Made by a program: the position numbers and the translations under genes
In this document: one piece after another, positions 10,899 to 23,100 of the stretch
Numbering within the stretch: the first letter of the stretch is position 1
How the letters are laid out: every line of letters starts with the position of its first letter
From: Telmatactis stephensoni
Lineage: Eukaryota > Cnidaria > Anthozoa > Actiniaria > Isophelliidae
Assembly: GCA_029948255.1 (NCBI GenBank)
Contig: JALIZF010001723.1
Span: 186,001 to 250,000 of the forward strand
Length of the DNA: 64,000 nucleotides
Direction: 5' to 3'
The notes under the pieces: model-generated
The model's database searches: none
Told to the model about the DNA's origin: nothing
The model's input: the letters and a program-made list of their open reading frames with translations, nothing else

Positions 10899-13800
10899 CT
10901 ATATGAAAAGGTTAATGCCCAATGTTAGGAAACTGCATAGTTTTATAATTAATAGTTAAAACCAAGTAGACTTATATTTTGCAAAAGTATCTTCAATATT
11001 TGTGGTGCCTTGAAACATAAACCTCCGACATCTTACAAAACCCGATTCTCACTTTCTACAGAGATAATACCATTGGCTTCATTATTTTGCATATTTGATG
11101 TGGTGACGACAACGTGTAATTATCGCCTTGCCAATATGGCATATCCCTTAGATCTTTTGTACCGAAATCCCGTTTTTTTTTTCTTTTCTTTTTTCTTTTT
11201 CCTTCTTGGGTAAGGTTGGGTTGGGTTGGGTTGGGTTGGGTTGGGTTAGGTTGGGTTGGGTTGGGGGGAGGGGAGGGGGGTTAAAGTTTTCGTTTTAAAA
11301 CTACGAAATTTCCCGCCTAGCTCAAAGGGCAGCTAATAGGGTCACAAATATTTAAAGTAATGTCCTTTGCATAATAACATTAAAAGTGCTACTGGCAATG
11401 AATTACCTGGTTTAACACGAGCTTGTCGCATCCGTGGCATGCCAATTAAAGTAGCTTTTTTCGTTGAAATGAAGCCCTCTATTTCGTCGGTAAAATTCTG
11501 ACCATTGTACCACTTATTTACATAAAGGCCTGGTAATAGCTCTTTCTCGCACCAAGACCAGAATTGATTAGCGTCCGTAATCTTTAAAGTTAAGAATTCA
11601 AAATTTAAAGACTAAATCACGTTACCTTAAAAAGATTCAAAAAAGTAAAACATTTTTGCATCAATAAGGTAAACGTATTTCGATAATTAACGTGATATTC
11701 CTTAAGTATGCATTAAATCTATGAAAAACCTTAAGTTTGTTGAAAATGCCTGTAAGCTGATATTATATGATTTTTCATTTAATTCTTCTACTCTGTTTAA
11801 ATGAAGGCTTTTGAAACCAATATATCAGGCTGAGATGAAAGTTTTGAACCATTAATTATCATAACTTAGTATTTAAAAAATAAAAAGGAGATATATCACG
11901 CGCGCTCAACAAAATAGAATTTTGCATTGCGCATACATAACAATGCGATCGTACCCCAAAAAAATTGGACAAAGCGAAGTCAGTCTCAAGTTATAAAAAA
12001 TATTTCAAGCCGGTAGTATTTTGGGCTGAGTCAACGAGCGAGAAAATGTGCATATGCTCTACGTTTAGAAGAACAATTGCGGCTTTCGGAAAAGCGTAAA
12101 AACATTCTTCTAAGCTACGTCACAGAATCGTATGCGCGATCTGATTTAATTTGGTACAACATTTTACCAATAGTTTTCATTTTTTGTGTGTCTGTACTCT
12201 AGTAGATAACAATAATCTTTAGGATAGCCAACTTCATTGGAATGTGATACACAGAAGGGTCCTCGATAATAGAAGACGTTAAAATGTGGCGAGAACAACA
12301 GGGAAGCCATTTGCCTTCGTCTCGTGGTATACCTTTTTACTCTCAGATCACCGAATGCATTTCGACGTCATCTGTGTAACTATAAGAGTACAGACTCACT
12401 GAAAAACGCAATTTATTTGTTAAATAATCACCTGATCACTGCCCGGAAAAATGTCATACAGATGCTTGGTGATGTAATAGCGATAAGATGACTGGGAACC
12501 AAGGACTATAAATCCCAACATGATGGTGAATATCACATGGTAGACCACTTCTTTTATAGCCCAACGCATTTTGTTCTTCCTAGTTTGATAAAGTTGTGCT
12601 TCTAATACATCTTCATTGTCCAGAGGTTGATAGCCAAGCTCAGGATCGTGAGTCAACTCTTTATTGCTGATATCACTGTTTTCACTTTCGTTTTTGTCAA
12701 GGTCACCTTTTTGATGTTCTTTTTCTGGTCGGGGTGGTTTTCGGAAAATTAACGATAGGAGAAGTACAAGAACGAAAATTTTAAGTGGTTGCACAAAGAA
12801 TACATCTTGTACAATCGATAGAGCTACAGATGCCATCCATGCATTGGATTTTTCCGTCCCCCACATCATGGAGTAGAACAATACCACGGTAGCCGAGGCA
12901 AGAATACTCAAACTACACAAAACATAAGCCACATAGACAACCCAATGTGGAAGGCCTTCTTTCTTTTCGCTCTTTCTGGAATATTTTTTATCATCGTTTT
13001 TTGTTTCTTCTCCGTCGACAGCATCTTTTGGGCGAGCTTTTTGGAATAAAGTCATTATAAGAAGATTTACAGGCGCTACAATAAGACCACTCTCTATTCC
13101 AATAATGACCTGTTTGATGCTCATCGTGATCGGCCCAATATGAACTGTGCTATCTCCGTCATCATTTTCAGTCTGGTAGAACATGGCGTTGGTCAGCATC
13201 GCAGTAAGAAGCAACGCAAAACAGCAAAATACGCGTTGTACGCGTGTAAATGGGCTCGCTGGTGGACGAAGAACTACAGAAATCCACATATGTTTTTCAC
13301 TTAAACTTTCTGCAGTGTTAGAATAGAACAATGTTTTAATGTGCTGCTTGTCTTCTTCAGAAGCTACATATATGCGCCGTTCGATTTTTCCATCTCCCTT
13401 GTCCACAGCCAACCAACCATTGTGCATGAACAGCCACTTTTTATTAGTACTTAGACTTCGTATAGATATTTGTCTGAGAAACCATGATGGAGATTTCCCC
13501 TCGTTATTGTGCCAGATTCGAATGTATTGGATATCTCCAATATCTTCTGGAATATTAATCACTATATAGACTATATTACCACGGCAAAGAATATCGGCGG
13601 ATCGTCCAGTTTCATCTACAAGTGGAATAATTTGGGTACCCCCATAATCTCCTTGCATGACCATTGCCACATTTGCAGTTGTCCCGCATCCGGGCAAAGT
13701 TCCTGTGGAAACAGTGACCTCGTAGTTGAAACCACGTCCACTGGTATCAATGGATCCAACTCTTGCTTTGGAGACCTGTCGGTAGTATAACCATCATCAA

Positions 13801-16800
13801 TTTAAACATCTTCACTGCACTAACATGTGATAATGTATCTAGGATTATCTTTTAGAAGGAGGTGCAATTTTGGAAAAGTATGAAGAAGGAGAAGATGAGC
13901 CACAGTTGTTCCAGGAAGGGGGTGCACAGTCCTACACCCCTCCCCAAATCTCCCCATGCGTTTCCATCGAATGCGGGTTTTAGTTTTGATTTTGAGATTA
14001 AAGCAATCGCTTTAACCCAGTGGCATTAAATTAACGTTTATAAAGTAAAACGTTTTATAAATACTGAGGTATCAAATTGTAAAATGGAGTAAAAATCAAC
14101 AATCCGCTCAAACTTTGAGTAGATTGTTGATCTACTTACAAGAAGTAGATCTCTCTTGTCACCTTTCCGAGCAAATACAACGACCACAGCAAACACCAGA
14201 AACAGACCAATAATCGTAAATAACACGGTAAAGTTATTTGTTTCTCCAAGATTAGCAAAACCTGCCAGAACTGCATCGAAGTCGATCGGATTTGGAGCGA
14301 CCAATAAATCGGTGCCAAACGAACTCAAATGGTTACACAAACACACAACTTCAGTATCTGAAGAATTTTGATGGGGCTACATGAGAAAGGAAAAAATTAT
14401 GATTATTAAAGAATGTAACTTAAACTGAAAATGAAGGGGAGGGAGACATCAGACTAACTATCAATTTGCATTGGTGCAATTTGGTTCAGGGTGTGCAACA
14501 TTCTAACCGAGAGGTCCCGTGTTATCCCCAGTGTAGCTTCAATTCGTTCAAAAATACCCGTAAAATAGAGCACTCTGAAGGGGAGAGGGAAACAGGGCTT
14601 ATCCTTGACCTTCCCTATTTCCTACAGAATAAACTAGTAAGAAGTTATGTCATTTAATACACAAAATATTATTATGCCAATCCATGTTTTAATGATTTAA
14701 TATAGACTACACTTGGAGGATACATTGATACTGGAAAACATTCTTAACTCACCCTACAAGGGCCTGCAGTGAGTTAGTGACTCAGGCCCGGTTGTACGAA
14801 GGTTGGATAAAGTTATCCACAGGATAAGAGTTATCCAGTGTATAGATTTTGTATAGATTTTATCCGCTGGATAAGTATTTATCCGCTGGATAGCGCTATA
14901 CGCCATTCGTACAACCGGCCCCAGTATTCCACCGTTTGGATAGTATAGATAGTATCAACTGTATATACATACCCTACAGCCATTTGTGCTCCACATCTCT
15001 GTAGTTTCATTCCAGAATATGCAAGTAAATAGGTTAATATCGAAGGAGTAATTCAACGAAGTACTAGTATTAAATAACTGTTGTCGCACTGGCGGTTTAT
15101 CTGTAGGTGGGGCAGGAGTGGTTGGGGGATCCTTCTCTTCGACTACAGCGCATTTACGTTGGACGTTAGTTTCTCGTCTGGATCGGTGCATCATCTTAAG
15201 AGATCCTTCTATATCATTTGAATAACCGTCAAAGTGAGCAAAATCACGTTCTTTTTTATCGGCATCGTTTTCTGTGTCTCTAGATTTCTTGTCACTTAGA
15301 TCTACAAGTTCATCTGAATCAGATACTTCTTTAGAATGAAGGTTTGGGTAATCAAATGACCTCCTTGGATTTAAGGACCTTTTAGTTACTCTCCTCCTCT
15401 CTTCGTTTTCACTTTCATTTGTACTTTGTGATGTTGTCGTTGGTAGTGGTGGTGGTAACTGTGCTGAGTTGTAACACATTGCAACATAGTACCAGCCTGA
15501 TTTATTAAATACATCAAGACCAATAAATCTCCGATAAATGTTTTTGTAGCATTTTTCGTATCTATTGTATATTAGATTTTTGCGTGTCAAAAGTGACTTG
15601 CATTTCTGATACTGTTCCACGGTACGGTTTTTACAATCCAGGAATCTTTGGGCTTTTGGACACACTACAGGTATTGTGATGTTGGTGGCATTGCCAAATT
15701 GATCAAAAACAGTACCAGTAGTTTGGTTAGTACCATTGCCACAGTCTGGCCTGTCCTTGCTTACATTTTTAAGGAATTGAGAATATTCCATAAAATAAGA
15801 ATCCCCAGAATTGTTTACAAACTCTGGACACGGTGGACAAGTCGCAACTTCATGGTAGTCAAGGCAGAGAGATAAATTGCGTGGATGGCTTAAATTGGCA
15901 AGAAAGCTTACATCCGGAACAGTAACGTTAGCTATTTCGCATTGATTTTTTGCATTGTTGTGCATTCCTCCATCCAAATTAGATATGTTGCTATCATTTT
16001 TGTGTTGCGTTTCATTACTCGTTTTGTTATAACTGGTCATGTTCAATGTTTCGTCAAATTCCAATTCCATGCATTCCATAAAGTCATAAATTCCAGTGCA
16101 GTTGTCACGTTCTGGAGGCTCAACGCACGATGACAAATTAGGATGGTGATACGTATAGTCATAGCATGGTCTTGGTGGCCCGTTCTCCATACCGAACGTA
16201 AATAGTAGTAAACTTTTCCTCGGCAAGTGTCAAAATCAGTTCAAATGCTGTTTCATTTTTACCAATAAAAAATTTGTGCTGCACGCAGTCTTTGTCGGGT
16301 GTTATAAAAAATGGAAACTCAGGATCTTTCTTGGGCCTTTTGGGCTTCTCGACTGGTATTTTCATTGTAAATTCGTTTTCTAAATCATGCATTGGAATGA
16401 CTTCTCCAGTATTTGTTGAGTACTCGAAAGATATGACTGGAGATTTGACTTTGATTGAACCATTACCCCAGATAAAAGGGTTCTTTTGATTGAAGAGTGC
16501 CTTTGAACTTATAAAAGATTCTGATGCAAGGCATTTTTTATTTGCTGGACACTGAAAAAAGAAAGAAATGGATGTTGAATTCCAAAAATATTACATCTGA
16601 AATGTAGACATACCACGTTGATCATTTAAGGTGGCTCAAAACAGTTTTTCATTGCATTTTGGCTGGAATTTCAGTTTTCATTTTATGAATTTACCGACTT
16701 ATCATAGAAAGAAAGAAAGAATAAATCAAAACGTTGATCCAAGTCCGATAACGGTTGTGAAAACCGTGTTGATTAGTCCAGGATAAGTTGCTCAATTCGT

Positions 16801-19800
16801 CGAATGCAGAATGGCGGAAGCATGCTCATTAATACTGTATGGAGCCACCTTAACTGATTGACCTGATCTAGTAAAGGTTTTTACTCTCATTTCTCTTATT
16901 TCCCCCCTGTTTCACTAAAATCATTTAGTAGTCACGTACCTTTGTAGTATTTTTCAAAAGGGTTGTCAAGTCAGATGGCACAACAACACCTCCACCCTTA
17001 ACTTTGTAATCCTTTTGTAACTTGTCTGATTCGGTTTTGGTAATCTCTAACCCTATTGATGGGGTGTTAAACGTCTTGGATCTTTCTCCTCCCAACATTT
17101 TGGATAGCAGTATAGTCGAGAGGGATTTAGATGTGTTTACTGCTTTCTCTGCCAGGTTCCTCACCTAAAAATAGAATGTTTATTTGACATGTTTCGTCAT
17201 AGCTCCAAGTGTTTGATTTCAAATTAACAAATAATGTCAATAAAAATGAATAAGTGTACAGAAATGAGTAAAGGAAGGAAGGAAGGAAGGAAGGAAGGAA
17301 AGAAGGAAGGAGGGAGGGAGGGGAGGGAAGGAAGAAAGGAGGGCAGGCAGGCAGGTAGGAAGGAAGGAGGGAGGGAGGAGGAAGGAAGGGAGGAGGGTAG
17401 GTAGGAAGGAAGGGAGAGAAGAATCAAAGGAAGGAAGGATGGGAGGGAGGGAGGGAAGGAGGAAAAAAGGAACAAGAAATAAAGAAAGAATGAAAATAAA
17501 TAAATTTTCATTCACTTTTTTTAAACCATGCTAGCTAAGAGGTTCCTGATCGAGAAGACATTTTTAGCTCCTTCAGCAAAAGCTGCATAGTATCCGAATC
17601 TTATATCGTTTGGAACGAATCCATGAGTTATTACAGAATACTGTATACGACATGTGTACCTGTGTGCTATTGAGTCTTCTGACTTTCTTGTCGCCATAAT
17701 TAGTTCCTTTATTATCTTTGTCATCTTTTTCATCATCATTATCATCATCACCATCATCATCAACGTCGATTTGTGATGCGCTATCGATAACATTTCCAGC
17801 AAGATGCAGCAAGGTGGTACCAGTTTTATCAAACTCTTCTGGATCATCCGTATCATTAGCTACAGAAAGAGCTTCCGACATATCGAAAGCAGCATCGATG
17901 GACTCTTCCTGAAGATTAAATTGTACCGATTAAGTTAGTTTGCACTTTCAAAAACGGTAAGTAAAAAAATGACAACCCATAATTTCACGAAGGCGATAAG
18001 TTTACATGTTCATGATGATGTCGGAAATGTAACGATTTTCCAAAAATATATAACATTAAACAGATATTATTTTGGAATAAAGGAGGATAAAGTGTGATCC
18101 CTTTTTTAGCAAAACGAGCAATAATTAAACGTTACTCTCAATCATAAGAAAATAGACCTGTCTGTATACCAGCTTCAAAAACGGTGACGGTTGGAGATCG
18201 GAATCTGACCCCTCTGGGAGGGGGGGGGGGGGGGGGTCGTCGGAAATTTTGAAAATGACCCCTAAAAGGTACCTGAGTGGGAGTGGCAACAATTCATTTC
18301 TACCCCTAAAAGGTACCAATTCAAAAACAATAATAAAGAATTAATAAAAGTAATGAAACACTTTGTTATCGATGTGCTTTGAAGATTCAATTCAGATTAT
18401 CGAAATCGTCCCTTTCATGCTTATTTTAGGTAGTTTATTTACCCCAAAACAGTCCCTAAAAGGTACCAGCTATGTCTCCGGTAGTCCACTTAAGTCTGAG
18501 ACACCCTAAAAGGTACCAAATTGCAGATTTTGACCCCTAAAAAGTACGACGAGCATCCCCGTCCATTTACGATTGGAGTCCCCCCCCCGGGAATCTGACT
18601 ACACTCTGAAACCGAATAACTACTGAGCTGAAAATTTGGATATATGCAAAGCCGAATGATGTAGTTTGCTGTAATATTGGAGATATAAGTTCTAAATCTT
18701 GAGTTAAGATTATGCTTTTCTATATTTTAGTCAAGAAAACAAAATAAACCAATTTTCTATGTTCCATCTCAGATTCAGATTGATCAACGTGAAGATTTTT
18801 TGAAACAGATACACAACAACAACAACAATTTATTATTTTTTCAGACATATTATTAGGTATATATTAAGTATTAATCAATAATCAATCAGATACATACTTG
18901 TCCTTCAATTGTGAGTTCCTCAATGTTTGAAGTACTTTCAACAAGTACACGAGACGAAAGTTTGATATTTTTGGAACCATCCTTCGGTGCTTTCCTCATA
19001 GAAGAAATTATTTTGGATCGCATCTAGTTTAAAAACAAGCTTGATCATTAAAAACGTGAGACATTCACATATATCCAAATATTTGCAATTATCAACGAAA
19101 TGTAAACGTTCTCAACAAAGCTAACAAGCCAGCTACTCCAATATTGCGTTTGAACACGATTCATTTTAAAAACAACGATGTCCATCATTGTTTTCAATCT
19201 GTTATCAACATCTGGCAAAGGTTTTCTTTTGAAGCGTTTTGCACAAGTCTTTGTTTTTTTATTAGCAACCGTAGGAATTTGCTCCGTATATGTAAGAAGA
19301 TCAGATCTGTCAGTCGTTTGATACACCGTACACTGGCAGAATTCAAGCCAATCATCGTTGTAGCAGCTTCCCCACTGGAATTAAAATTTTGTCCTACAAA
19401 CAGATACCCAGTATCTGTTTTATAGAGTACTACAAGGATTACAAGCTAATTTCCATTCATTTTCGCAAAACAGTAAACAATTAAATCAATTTATAATCCA
19501 ACCTCGTTCCCAGGCATTTTTCCCTTCGCTTGGAGGTGGGGCGGGAAAAGACCCTGGCATCGCAATTTATTACACCCAAGATTTTTTGGGTGTTTAGCGA
19601 TCATGTGACCGGCCGATGCCAGGGTCTTTTCCCGCCCCACCTCCAAGCGAAAGGAAAAGGGCCTGGGAACGAGGTTGTTTATAATCAAATGTCAGCGATC
19701 ATAGTTTTAAATTCTGAGATATTCTAGCAAATTCGTTGAGCTTGTGGAACATAGCAACGGTATCTAAGGGGAGTCGGAACAATGAATTATTGTTAGTGCG

Positions 19801-20121
19801 TCTGCAACTTTCTTTGCTGTGTAAGAAGATATCACTTCAAAATAGCATTCTTACCTGAGTTTTATCTGATAATGAGATATTACCAGTCCCGTTGTATGTC
19901 ATTAAACTGAGGGAAGCGAAACCCATTTGAGCTCGGCCTTGGTAATCACCATCATCGTCAAAATCTAACATTTTCAACAAATCAGCCCCAGGTTCTTGGA
20001 ATATTGGTGAATTCACCTGAAACAGAGTAATTGGGCTATAAGAAAAAAACAACTCCTTACTGATGAACTGAGTCAAAATTAAGTGAGCTTCTCTGCTAGA
20101 GGGAAACAAGTGAATGAAAAA

Positions 20122-20177
<56 letters not shown>

Positions 20178-23100
20178 AAAATGAACGAAATTAAATAGAC
20201 ATACTTACAGTAAAGTTAAGAATGAAGTCAGTGCTCTCATATCTGTCAAAGACCTTCACAATAACCTTCAATTGGAAGTTATTCTCAATGTCGCCCAAAG
20301 GTAGCTTCAGATAAAATTTACTGGACGTTCCAAAATAAAGCATGACTGGTTCGTCATCGTCACGAATCGGAACATCAGCTTCATACTGAAAGAAATTACC
20401 GTCGTAATCGCGCCAACCGGAACATGTTATTTTCACTCTGTCAACAGCTGCCTTCACAATGGTGTTCTCGGCTTCGCATTTTCCTGAATAAGGCAGGACA
20501 TTGGTTTGAAATATGTGTTCACTTATGTACTGTCCTTTATTGGCGTTCTCGACAGTATGACGAACTTTGTAAGTCTGGTTTTGTTGCAAGCTGTACTCTT
20601 TAAGAACAAAGTATAGGTTTCTGGTTTCAGTTAACGCTGTGTAGGATGTTATCTCTTCATAGATTGGCTCAACTGCAATAGATACGTATATTCATTAGCA
20701 TGAAACTTGAATCGGATAAATTGTCTAGTATGAGTAGCCCAAATTATACTACAGATGAATTGATAAATCTAAATCTATACACATATTTTAATAAACGCTG
20801 TTGGACAAAAAGCTTCGAGACTACGCTACTCACTTGAAAGGAATCATGGGTAGAAATAAATGGAAATTAAAATGCATCTCAAATAAACGAGTTGTTTTAG
20901 ATGTCTTTTTCGAAAGTTGCAAAAAACTAAAGAAAATATACAGCCGGAAGGTCACGATGTTATGGGGCATGGTTATAACAGCTTCATGGGTAACAGGAAT
21001 CATGGGTAGAACTCGATAGCGTTATAAAATTACACAAATATCAACATGACAATTCAAATATAGTAAATCTTCATCTTATACACCAAAGAACTTCATTTGT
21101 TGATGCTCAAATTAAGACCAACGCTGAAAAACGAGTGCAGTTTTGCACCTACCCATAATCCTTTACGGTCTCGTAGGACAAACCTTTTTGAAATAGATGT
21201 ATCTATGCGGCACTGCGAGACGAATTACAGAAAGCATTCAGCAACGGCATTTTCAGAAGACGGGAAACGTCTCTCAGAAATATTAGTTTAGATGAGTTTT
21301 CCGTATGAAGATGAGTTTCATGTCCAGTTAAGACACTTATCCTTCTCCAATATGAATTTAGCTTACTAAATCCTCTCCCGGAATAAGCTGGATCGAGCTT
21401 CAAAACATCTGGTAAGGGGCTTGCAATTGCATTCAAGTAAAAAAAAATTGAAAGATGCGCTTATCAATTCAATCAATTTGTAATTTCCCATAAAAAGAAT
21501 ATAGAAACAGATATCTTACTTGGTCCGAAACCAACATCAACTCGTTTTCCCGTATCTATCCAAACGTTCCAAAAGTGCTTCAAATTCGCAGCACATCCTT
21601 TCGGGTCTCCACAGTAAGGTTCCAAACCAAGTCTGGCCGTTGTCTTCATTAAATGACCGCAGTTGAATTTACATCTGTTCAGAACAAAATCAAAAGGTCA
21701 GAAGGGGGAAAATTGAGAAAACAACAGTCAGTGACATGTTGCCGTTTGTGCGGCTAAACGTCTTTCTTATCCAATTCGTCATGGACAAGTAAAAATAGTG
21801 TGTGAGTGAGCCTGGAACGGCTAAAAATATCCAGCGATATTTTTGTACTTCTCTCTCTCTCTAGATTTTTTTGAGTTTCAAGGAGACCGTTGGATAATAA
21901 ATAACTTATTAGACAGTTTGATGTCTAGTACAGCTGGATATTTTACTCGTTCGCTTGTAATGGGCCCGCCTAAATACGGCTCGCGAAATACAGCGTGACT
22001 CGTAAAATATCCAGCCATATTATATACTACACATCAAACTTTCTAAGAAGATATATAGCTATGTCAAAAAAGGTTGATGGGGCGAATGGCGATTGGTGAT
22101 TGCACGACCGAAAATAAATTTAGGGTAACAAGGCTAGAATTGCTTCATTTTCATTAATTAAGTACCCAAGCAACGCCGGTACCATGCAGTAAAGACCTTA
22201 TTGCACAAAGTGGTCGATAGGCGATTCATATCTCCAAGCCGGATAGCGGTCTAATAGCGTGACCACAGTTCTTTTCGGTCGTACAATCACCAATTGCCGA
22301 TCGCATCCAATTCGCCGTTCGCCCTGTCAACCTCTTTTGAAGTAGCTATGATATGGATACACGGCTTTCGCAGGGGCATATTGCATTTATAATTACTCCG
22401 ACGAAGGGCTAACGTTCGAAGCGTCAGAAAGTTACCTCCCTTTTTACAAGTTACCATTCCCTTGTTACATTTATAATACACATGAGGGGACAGTCATTTG
22501 TACATCATTCAGTGTTTTATTCAAATAAATTACCTTAAATCGTGCCTTGGCGGAGAAGGCACCACTTGGCATTTCAACGTCGTATTTGAGACTCGTTCAT
22601 CTTTCTTGACAAACAAAATAAATTCAATCACTTTGCCTACAGGAACAAATCTGCTTTGAAATATTAGAGCTCTTGTTTTTGGTTGAAGCCGACCAACTCC
22701 ACTACCAAAGCAGCCACCTTTGTTTCCCTTGAAAGATCTTTGTTTTACAATTGGTAGAGTAAAGATATTGCTTGAAGTTATTGCTGTCTTGTCAGAGGAT
22801 AAACGACAACCCCACGTGTAGTCTAAGTCATCTTCAGGAGCCTCTGCAGCTGCGATATGAGATTACAAACAGTTAATAAGATATCTTGTCAGAGAAAAGG
22901 TAAGAACAACGATCAACAGTCGACAACGGTCCAGTTCCTCAATTTTAGATTAGTGGTGGAAGACGAAATCCGGCCCTATATTCCTTCCCAGTAATATGCC
23001 TTGAATATCTCAATACTGGCCACTTTAGATAGCTATTTCAGTCTCATTAAAAGAACTTTAGAGCTTCTCAATAATCTTAACAATGTAAATTCACTACTGA

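Noticed and set aside
11208..11280. Telomere-like TTGGG/TTAGG run
   Set aside because: Short, internal to an intron and the wrong unit for animal telomeres; treated as a microsatellite.
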